Positions 1 to 6,283 of a stretch of DNA of 6,283 bases are shown piece after piece. Made by a program: the position numbers and the translations under genes. Position 1 is the stretch's first letter. Each line of letters begins with the position of its first letter. The DNA comes from Pseudomonadota bacterium (lineage in GTDB: Bacteria > Pseudomonadota > Alphaproteobacteria > Acetobacterales > Acetobacteraceae), in the NCBI GenBank assembly GCA_021808185.1, contig JAKBCB010000231.1, positions 1 through 6,283 on the forward strand, read 5' to 3'. The notes beneath the pieces were generated by a model. It saw nothing but the letters and a program-made list of their open reading frames with translations. It made no database searches and had not been told where the DNA came from.

Positions 1-135
1 GCCCTGCCGCGCGGGCGGCGGTGGGCTGGCCAGAACCGGCACGGGCGCCGTCGTCGGCGGCACAGGCACCGGCGGGGCGGCCGCGGGGGGGACGACCGCG
101 CAGGTGGCGAACAGCCAGCACCACCACTGGCTCAC
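1..135 (-). CDS. Possible start of a small exported, Pro/Ala-rich protein (partial, runs off left edge)
   Basis: Reading the - strand from a GTG at 135 gives 45 codons that stay open to the window edge. The product begins MSQWWCWLFATCAVV, a short Trp-rich hydrophobic stretch. It is followed by PPAAA and then a Pro/Val/Ala-rich stretch, which resembles a signal peptide leading into a disordered or wall-spanning segment. The n-region lacks a Lys or Arg, which weakens the signal-peptide reading. Nearly all third codon positions are G or C, as in the neighbouring genes, but the antiparallel + frame shares the same wobble positions, so this does not prove the strand. The start lies 25 bases past the stop of the large - strand gene, suggesting co-transcription. 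No good ribosome binding site is seen, only a G-rich run about 13 bases upstream. The frame is also open upstream of the GTG, so the start is a guess. Function unknown. Confidence 0.3.
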   Translation of the reverse strand, partial: MSQWWCWLFATCAVVPPAAAPPVPVPPTTAPVPVLASPPPPARQG

Positions 136-153
136 GGCCCGCGTGCCCCCGCG

Positions 154-174
154 CGCCGGGTCATGTGCCCGGCG
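154..174. other. Perfect 7-bp inverted repeat over the stop codon of the methyltransferase-glycosyltransferase gene
   Basis: CGCCGGG at 154-160 and CCCGGCG at 168-174 are exact reverse complements separated by a 7-base loop, TCATGTG. The loop contains the TGA stop (163-161 on the - strand). No run of T follows in the - direction, so it does not look like an intrinsic terminator. It could be a transcript 3' stabilising structure or chance in GC-rich DNA. Confidence 0.4.
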
Positions 175-2644
175 TCGCGCCGGGGCCGGTGCGCCACCGG
201 CGGGAATACAGCACATCCCCCGCCCGCGCGCGCGGGCGCAGGACGATATTGTAGGTCTCGCGCAGGGCCGTGCCGGCCACGCTGATGGTCTGCCAGGTCT
301 CGCGCCGGCCGAGATCGGCCGCGACGGTGGTGGCATTGCCGAACGATCCGCACTCCAGCAGCACCGCCGTCCCCGCGAAATCGCTCGGAATCCACACGTC
401 GCAGGCACCGTGGCAGACGGTGCCGGGCGGCACCGGCCCGACCTCGAGCCATCCCATGTTGGTGTCCGGCTGGCGCGCGGGATCGTCCCTGACATGCTTG
501 CAGGCGGGGGGGGCTCCGGCGGGTACCGCGACGTCGTGCGTCGGTGTCGCGGGCTGCGACTGCACGCCGGCATGCCACCGCGACGGCAGCGCCGGGACGG
601 CGGCGGCCGCCGGCCCCGGCGCCAGAGCCTCGGCGGCCAGCTCGTTTGCCACGGCACCGGGATCGACCACGAAATCGTGCGCGTCGTTGCCGATATCGGT
701 CCCGAACACCGCCCGGTAGCGGAAGCCCAGCGCATGGGCCATGAACGCATAGATGTCCGTACCGATGCTGGCATTGTGCAGTTCGATCAGCGTGAGCCCG
801 CCCGGATGGAACGCGATATGCGTCAGCCCCATGCCGTGCGGCGCGACAATCACCTCCGCCCCGCGCACGACCTCGATCTGCTCGGCGACTTGCATGTCCG
901 CGAGGCGGACCATGACGAAGCCGAAGGCCTGGAGCACCGCCCAGAGCGCATCCTCGTTCGCCAGTTTGCGCAGCCCGGTGTCGCCGCGCGAGATATAGAC
1001 CTTGCGGGCGTGGCCCCGGGGGATCGCGATGCCGGCGGCGATGGCGCGGATGACGGCGATGGACGCGTCATGCGCCATGTGCGCGGGGTGCATGATCTCG
1101 GTCTTCAGGTCCGAGAAGAAATAGACCGGCGCCTCGATGTGCCACACCTGCGGGCCGGTGGGGAAAATGAACTGCTCCCGCTTCAGCCCGTACAGCGCGC
1201 AGACCCGGTCCAGGATCAGCGCGTGCAGCTCGCCCGGCGCGCCGCCCATCAGGAACACGCACGCGTCGCGCTGTTCGCGCTCGGCGGCGACGAAATGGCA
1301 AAGCCGGGGCATCCAGTCGAACAGGAAGTGCGAGAAATTCGTGCCCTCGAACACGTCCTGCACGATCACCACCGGCTGGCGGACGGTGACGTGCTCGCCT
1401 TCGATCGCCTGGTCCGAGTAGGCGCGGGTGGAGGCGATCGGCCAGTAGATCCGCTGCCTCGCATCGAACAGTTGGTAGCCGAGCGGGGTGACGAACAGGT
1501 CCGCCTGTTCCACCTTGTACAGCGCCAGCGCCGGCCGCTGCGCCCGCCCCATGTGCTTGTCGATCGGGCGCGGCAGCGCGCGCGCGGCGTATGGGTTGGG
1601 CGACGGCGGCAGCAGGTCGAAGCGGGCCAGATCCTGCGCCGCGGCGGGCCGGGGATACGCCGCTTTGGCATCCGGCAGCCAGTTGCGCAGCACATCGGCG
1701 CGGATCTCGAAATCCGGGCCGAACACGTCGTTGCGCGACGCCTTGATCCCCTGCTCGTTCAGCGCACGCACGATGCGGTTCATCGCGCGCAGGCGAATGC
1801 CGTTCCAGGTCGGTCCGGCGAAGCGGATATACTGGTCGATGCGCTCCCAGAAGCCGATGGACTCGTCGTCGGCGGTGGCGCCGAACGCGATGCGGCAGGA
1901 TTCGCGCCATGCGGTGACGGCGCGCGCGATGGCGGGGAAATCCGTCCCGCCGGTCAGCCGCGCGGCCGCCGCCGCCTCGGGCTTGACCAGCCGGCACTTG
2001 TCGCTGGTGTTCTCGATCGGCGTGAGGCCCAGGGGCTCGAAGAAATCGTCGAAGGCGCGTTTGACATCGGGCCAGTTGTTTCCCTCCCGATAGTCGTCGC
2101 CGATGAACATGCCGCCGGGCCGCAGCGCGGGCCACCAGTGCCGGAGGTCGGACGTCACCGCGTCGTAGTCATGCCCCGCGTCCAGATGCACCAGATCCGG
2201 CCGGATATCGAACCGCCGCAACACGCGCGCGGCGTTGATCGAATCCAGGCGCAGCGGCACCACATAATCCTGCAATCCGGCGTGGCGGACGTTGTTCAGG
2301 AACTTGCTGTAGATATCCCGATGGTCGTCCGTGATCGCCACTTCGGCAAAGAACTGATCGTTGATCCAGTGATCCCAGGCGCCGAGCCACGTATCGATGG
2401 CAATCACCACGCCGTCGATGCCCAGATCGCGCATCCGGGACGCCATGTGCTCGACCGAGGCGCCCTTCCAGACCCCGATCTCGACCACCACGGACGGCCG
2501 CAGCCGCTCCACCGCCTCGCCGAGGTAGCGGTGCTGGCTGCCCCAACCTTGCAGGTCGGCGGGCGCCCCCGTGTCCGGCGCGCGGGACAATGGATCGTGG
2601 CCGCGCCACAGGCGGCGGATCACGGCGTCTCGGGTATGCGTCAT
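161..2644 (-). CDS. Fusion protein: class I SAM methyltransferase-like domain plus family 61 glycosyltransferase (DUF563-like) domain
   Basis: The product is 827 aa. Residues about 35-222 look like a class I SAM-dependent methyltransferase of the Methyltransf_24 / cephalosporin-hydroxylase-like type. They show a glycine motif I (VVEIGVWKGAS, 53-63), an acidic strand end (IAIDTW, 81-86), HLDAGHDYDAV (153-163) and RPGGMFIGDDY (175-185). Residues about 225-365 are not recognised. Residues about 370-665 resemble glycosyltransferase family 61: NFSHFLFDWMPRL (436-448), YISRGDTGLRKLANEDAL (550-567) and the signature APHGMGLTHIAF...GGLTLIEL (601-622). An Ala/Pro-rich linker (about 670-715) leads to an unrecognised C-terminal domain (about 728-815). 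No signal peptide or membrane segment is seen, so it is probably cytoplasmic. The likely role is glycosylating, and perhaps methylating, a surface polysaccharide or other glycan; donor and acceptor are unknown. The ATG at 2644 was chosen because GAAGG lies 5 bases upstream; the longer open frame to 2797 would run into trpG. Domain calls are by motif recognition only. Confidence 0.85.
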   Translation of the reverse strand: MTHTRDAVIRRLWRGHDPLSRAPDTGAPADLQGWGSQHRYLGEAVERLRPSVVVEIGVWKGASVEHMASRMRDLGIDGVVIAIDTWLGAWDHWINDQFFAEVAITDDHRDIYSKFLNNVRHAGLQDYVVPLRLDSINAARVLRRFDIRPDLVHLDAGHDYDAVTSDLRHWWPALRPGGMFIGDDYREGNNWPDVKRAFDDFFEPLGLTPIENTSDKCRLVKPEAAAAARLTGGTDFPAIARAVTAWRESCRIAFGATADDESIGFWERIDQYIRFAGPTWNGIRLRAMNRIVRALNEQGIKASRNDVFGPDFEIRADVLRNWLPDAKAAYPRPAAAQDLARFDLLPPSPNPYAARALPRPIDKHMGRAQRPALALYKVEQADLFVTPLGYQLFDARQRIYWPIASTRAYSDQAIEGEHVTVRQPVVIVQDVFEGTNFSHFLFDWMPRLCHFVAAEREQRDACVFLMGGAPGELHALILDRVCALYGLKREQFIFPTGPQVWHIEAPVYFFSDLKTEIMHPAHMAHDASIAVIRAIAAGIAIPRGHARKVYISRGDTGLRKLANEDALWAVLQAFGFVMVRLADMQVAEQIEVVRGAEVIVAPHGMGLTHIAFHPGGLTLIELHNASIGTDIYAFMAHALGFRYRAVFGTDIGNDAHDFVVDPGAVANELAAEALAPGPAAAAVPALPSRWHAGVQSQPATPTHDVAVPAGAPPACKHVRDDPARQPDTNMGWLEVGPVPPGTVCHGACDVWIPSDFAGTAVLLECGSFGNATTVAADLGRRETWQTISVAGTALRETYNIVLRPRARAGDVLYSRRWRTGPGATPGT
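506..513 (-). repeat. Run of eight C (coding strand) inside the linker of the fusion gene
   Basis: Eight consecutive G on the + strand read as C8 in the coding strand, spanning codons for Ala711-Pro712-Pro713. It sits exactly in the low-complexity linker between the glycosyltransferase domain and the C-terminal domain. Gain or loss of one base would replace the last roughly 115 residues. The present frame looks right, because downstream it gives a normal-looking protein sequence that ends at 161. Confidence 0.6.
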
Positions 2645-2777
2645 GGCAGCCTTCGTATCAGACCAGGGATTGATGCCCGTATCGCGCGCGGCAATGCAAC
2701 CCGGCAGCGCGCACCGCGCCGCGCGCACGGCAGGGCGTATTTGACCCGCGCCGCCGGCCCGCGCAGAGTGCGGCGCC
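2645..2777. promoter_or_regulatory. Divergent intergenic region between the fusion gene and trpG
   Basis: This 133-base gap separates two divergently read genes, so promoters for both are expected here. For the trp side the best -35-like hexamer is TTGACC at 2741-2746, but the sequence 17 bases on (CAGAGT, 2764-2769) is a poor -10. A weaker alternative is TTGATG at 2670-2675. No convincing - strand promoter is seen. There is no short open frame with tandem Trp codons and no clear terminator/antiterminator pair, so classical trp attenuation is not visible. GCGCGCAC occurs twice (2707-2714 and 2721-2728), but in such GC-rich sequence this may be chance. Confidence 0.4.
2650..2654 (-). promoter_or_regulatory. 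Ribosome binding site that fixes the start of the fusion gene
   Basis: The - strand reads GAAGG, then five bases (CTGCC), then ATG at 2644. It is the only purine-rich Shine-Dalgarno-like site found near a candidate start of this frame. It favours 2644 over the upstream ATG at 2797, which would lie inside the divergent trpG gene. Confidence 0.6.
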
Positions 2778-3383
2778 ATGATCCTCCTGATCGACAACTA
2801 CGACAGTTTCACTTTCAACCTCGTCCACTTCCTCGGCGACCTGGGCGCGCGGTGCGAAGTGGTGCGCAACGACCGCCTGACGGTGGCCGAAGCGATGGCC
2901 CGCGCGCCGGAGGCCATCGTGCTGTCGCCCGGCCCCTGCACGCCGAACGAGGCCGGCATCTGCCTGGATCTGATCGCCGCCGCCGCCGGGCGCATCCCGC
3001 TGCTCGGCGTCTGCCTGGGGCATCAGGCCATCGGCCAGGCGTTCGGGGCCGAGGTGGTGCGCGCACCCACGCCGATGCACGGCAAGGTCAGCCCGGTGTA
3101 TCACGACGGCACGGACATCTTCGCCGGCATCGAATCCCCCTTCTCCGCCACGCGCTACCACAGCCTGATCGTCGCCAAGGACACGCTGCCGCCCGTGCTG
3201 ATCGAGACCGCGCGCACCGGGGACGGGCTGATCATGGGCCTGCGCCACCGCACGCTGCCGGTGTTCGGGGTGCAGTTCCACCCGGAGAGCATCGCCAGCG
3301 CCCACGGCCACGACCTGTTGCGCAATTTCCTGGCCATTGCCCGCGGCGCCAACGCACCGGCCGATTCCGCCCGGGCGGCCTGA
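2778..3383 (+). CDS. trpG: Anthranilate synthase component II, glutamine amidotransferase subunit
   Basis: This 201-aa class I glutamine amidotransferase hydrolyses glutamine and passes ammonia to the TrpE subunit, which makes anthranilate from chorismate, the first step of tryptophan synthesis. The N-terminus MILLIDNYDSFTFNL is canonical and fixes the start. The oxyanion-region motif SPGPCTP is at 50-56. The nucleophile is Cys79 in GVCLGHQ, and the other triad members are His168 and Glu170 in VQFHPES. The MHGK motif (100-103) is typical of TrpG/PabA proteins. The length is near the family norm of about 190-200. It heads the trp-moa gene run. The Shine-Dalgarno is weak (a GAG 9 bases upstream). 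As in many bacteria, the subunit might also serve p-aminobenzoate synthesis as PabA; the adjoining trpD and trpC favour the TrpG name. Confidence 0.95.
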   Translation: MILLIDNYDSFTFNLVHFLGDLGARCEVVRNDRLTVAEAMARAPEAIVLSPGPCTPNEAGICLDLIAAAAGRIPLLGVCLGHQAIGQAFGAEVVRAPTPMHGKVSPVYHDGTDIFAGIESPFSATRYHSLIVAKDTLPPVLIETARTGDGLIMGLRHRTLPVFGVQFHPESIASAHGHDLLRNFLAIARGANAPADSARAA

Positions 3384-3400
3384 CCAAGACGGACCAAGCC

Positions 3401-4407
<1,007 letters not shown>

Positions 4408-4411
<4 letters not shown>

Positions 4412-5253
4412 CGACAACCGCTCCGTCCATCCATCGCCCGACACCCGCCGAGCCGGAGCCGGCGCCCGACGTGCTCGCGCGCATCTGCGCCGACACCAGC
4501 GCCGAAACCGAGCTTCGCCGCGCCCAGCAGCCGCTCGAGGAGGTGCGCGCCCGGGCGCGCGACGCCTCGCCGCCACGCGGCTTCGGCGCGGCGCTGATGG
4601 AGGCCACCGCCGCCGGCCACTTCGGGCTGATCGCCGAGATCAAGAAGGCCTCGCCGTCGCACGGGCTGATCCGCGCGACGTTCGACCCCGCCGCCCTCGC
4701 ACTGGCCTACAAGGCGGGCGGGGCGACCTGTCTGTCCGTCCTCACCGACGCGCCGCATTTCCAGGGCAGCCCCGAACACCTGAAGGCCGCCCGCGCCGCC
4801 GTCGATCTGCCGGTGCTGCGCAAGGATTTCATCCTCGATCCCTGGCAGGTGTACGAAAGCCGCGCGATCGGGGCGGATTGCATCCTGCTCATCATGGCCG
4901 CGCTGGCCGACCAGCAGGCGGTGGAACTCGAAGGTCTGGCGCGCTCGCTCGATCTCGACGTGCTGGTGGAAGTCCACAATGCCGCGGAGTTGCAGCGGGC
5001 GCTCGGCTTGCAGACCAAGCTGATCGGGATAAACAACCGCAATCTCAAGACGTTGGTGACGGATTTGAACACCACGCACGATCTGGCGCCGCTGGTCCCC
5101 CCGGACCGCTTCCTGATCGGCGAGAGCGGCATCCGCAACCACGAGGACATCCAGCGGCTCGCCACGATGGGCGTGCATTGCTTCCTGGTGGGCGAGAGCC
5201 TGATGCGGCAGGAGGATGTCACTGCCGCCACGCGGGCCTTGCTCGGCACATGA
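4408..5253 (+). CDS. trpC: Indole-3-glycerol phosphate synthase
   Basis: This 281-aa (beta/alpha)8 barrel enzyme converts carboxyphenylamino-deoxyribulose phosphate into indole-3-glycerol phosphate. Visible catalytic and binding residues are Glu77 and Lys79 in AEIKKASPS, Lys138 in LRKDFI, Glu188 in LVEVH, Asn209 in INNRNL, and Glu239-Ser240 in GESGI. The phosphate site near the end is FLVGESLM (259-266). The barrel is not fused to TrpF. The ATG overlaps the trpD stop and has AGGG about 7 bases upstream. The first 20 or so residues are Pro/Glu-rich and precede the usual family start (DVLARICADT). A shorter product from the GTG at 4471 is possible, with GGAG 12 bases before it, but the coupled ATG looks better. 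The stop overlaps the moaC start. Confidence 0.96.
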
Positions 5254-5723
5254 GCGCGCTCACCCACTTCCACGCCGCCGGCAACGCGGTGATGGTGGAT
5301 GTGTCGGGCAAGCCGGAGACGGCGCGGGCGGCCACCGCGCGTGTCTCGGTCAAGATGCGGCCGGAGACACTGCGCATGATCGTGCAGGGCCAGGCCAAGA
5401 AGGGCGACGTGTTCGCCGTCGCCCGCCTCGCCGGCATCATGGGCGCCAAGCGCACGGCCGAGCTGATCCCGCTGTGCCACCCGCTGCCGATCACCGCCGT
5501 GACCGTCGATCTGGCGCCGGAGGGCGATGACGCCGTCGCCATCGCCGCGACCGTCAAGACCACCGGGCGCACCGGAGTTGAGATGGAGGCACTGACGGCC
5601 GCCAGCATCGCCGCGCTGACCGTGTACGACATGTGCAAGGCGGTGGATCGCGGCATGCGCATCGAGGGGCTGCGCGTGGTCGAGAAATCCGGCGGCGCCT
5701 CCGGCCAGTTCCGGCAGGATTGA
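5250..5723 (+). CDS. moaC: Cyclic pyranopterin monophosphate synthase accessory protein MoaC
   Basis: This 157-aa protein acts after the radical-SAM enzyme MoaA to form cyclic pyranopterin monophosphate, the first stable intermediate of molybdenum cofactor synthesis. Family motifs are complete: MVDVSGK (15-21), QAKKGDVF with Lys51 (48-55), LIPLCHPLP with His77 (72-80), TGVEMEALT (108-116) and YDMCKAVD with Asp127 and Lys130 (126-133). These match the known active-site residues Lys51, His77, Asp128 and Lys131 of the E. coli enzyme. The length is near the usual 155-165. The ATG overlaps the trpC stop in an ATGA junction, so translation is probably coupled to trpC. moaA is not in the window. Confidence 0.96.
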   Translation: MSALTHFHAAGNAVMVDVSGKPETARAATARVSVKMRPETLRMIVQGQAKKGDVFAVARLAGIMGAKRTAELIPLCHPLPITAVTVDLAPEGDDAVAIAATVKTTGRTGVEMEALTAASIAALTVYDMCKAVDRGMRIEGLRVVEKSGGASGQFRQD

Positions 5724-5727
5724 CGCG

Positions 5728-6283
5728 ATGCTCTCGGTCGAGGAGGCGCGCGAACGGATTCTGGCGGGGTTGCACCCGGCACCGTCGGAGATCGTGGCGC
5801 TCGCCGAGGCGTGGGGCCGGGTGAGTGCGGCGTCGCTCGCCGCAAGGTTGCACCAGCCGCCCGCCGATGTCTCCGCCATGGACGGCTACGCGCTGCGCGC
5901 CGAGGATGGCGCGCGGGGCGCGCGGCTGCGCGTGGTTGGCGCCGCCCCCGCCGGGCACCCGTGGCATGGTACGCTCGGGCCGGGCGAGGCAGTGCGGCTG
6001 TTCACCGGCAGCATCGTGCCGCAGGGTGCGGACGCGATCCTGTTGCAGGAGGACGCGAGCGAGGCGGATGGCATCGTCACCGTCAACGAGGCCGCGACCC
6101 AGGGCCGCCACATCCGCCGCGCCGGGCAGGATTTCGCCCAAGGCGACGTGCTCATTGCGGCCGGCAAGCGCCTGAGCGCGCGGGATATCGGGCTGGCTGC
6201 CTCGGCCAACCACCCATGGCTTGCGGTGCATCGCCGCCCGCGCGTGGCGATCCTGGCCACCGGCGACGAGATCGCGCTGCCGG
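5728..6283 (+). CDS. moeA: Molybdopterin molybdenumtransferase MoeA (N-terminal part, runs off right edge)
   Basis: The first 185 residues are present, against a usual length near 400. MoeA inserts molybdate into adenylylated molybdopterin, the last step of basic molybdenum cofactor synthesis. Recognisable motifs are SAMDGYALRAED (49-60), LFTGSIVPQGADAI (91-104), GRHIRRAGQDF (126-136) and the start of the MPT-binding MoCF-like domain, VAILATGDEI (173-182). The ATG lies 4 bases after the moaC stop with AGGA (5716-5719) 8 bases upstream, a good ribosome binding site. The position after moaC fits the known alphaproteobacterial order, in which lexA often follows; that part is outside the window. 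Confidence 0.95.
   Translation, partial: MLSVEEARERILAGLHPAPSEIVALAEAWGRVSAASLAARLHQPPADVSAMDGYALRAEDGARGARLRVVGAAPAGHPWHGTLGPGEAVRLFTGSIVPQGADAILLQEDASEADGIVTVNEAATQGRHIRRAGQDFAQGDVLIAAGKRLSARDIGLAASANHPWLAVHRRPRVAILATGDEIALP

Noticed and set aside
132..578. - strand open frame of 148 codons overlapping the 3' end of the fusion gene
   Set aside because: It is Arg-rich without domain features, while the overlapping frame gives a normal-looking protein end. It would be read only after a +1 base change in the C8 tract.
2645..2777. trp attenuator or Trp-rich leader peptide
   Set aside because: No short frame with tandem TGG codons and no alternative hairpin pair followed by a T-run was found in the gap.
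2645..2797. Extending the fusion gene to the upstream ATG at 2797
   Set aside because: It would add 51 residues unlike the methyltransferase family and overlap the start of the divergent trpG, while the ATG at 2644 has a good ribosome binding site.

Overview
The window is very GC-rich (roughly 70% by eye) and strongly favours G or C at third codon positions. It carries the gene order trpG-trpD-trpC-moaC-moeA on the + strand. From established knowledge, trp(G)DC followed by moaC, moeA and usually lexA is a typical alphaproteobacterial arrangement. With the high GC content this points to an alphaproteobacterium, perhaps from the Acetobacterales/Rhodospirillales; that placement is inference.

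Left part (about 1-2644, - strand): one large gene (161-2644, 827 aa) encodes a multidomain protein. It has an N-terminal class I SAM-dependent methyltransferase-like domain, a middle region I do not recognise, a glycosyltransferase family 61 (DUF563-like) domain, a low-complexity Ala/Pro linker and a C-terminal domain of unknown type. The linker is encoded across a run of eight identical bases. Downstream of this gene on the same strand, the left edge may hold the start of a small exported protein (1-135, tentative).

Divergent intergenic region (2645-2777): this 133-base gap separates the - strand gene from the trp genes. It must hold promoters for both directions, but only weak promoter-like hexamers are visible. 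There is no Trp-rich leader peptide.

Right part (2778-6283, + strand): a compact run of five genes. TrpG (glutaminase subunit), TrpD and TrpC serve tryptophan synthesis from chorismate to indole-3-glycerol phosphate. MoaC and MoeA serve molybdenum cofactor synthesis. The trpD/trpC and trpC/moaC junctions are ATGA stop-start overlaps, and the trpG-trpD and moaC-moeA gaps are 17 and 4 bases, so the five genes are very probably one transcript. moeA runs off the right edge. trpE, the partner of TrpG, is not next to trpG here.

The trp-moa block is ordinary core metabolism. The part worth a second look is the methyltransferase-glycosyltransferase fusion and its surroundings.
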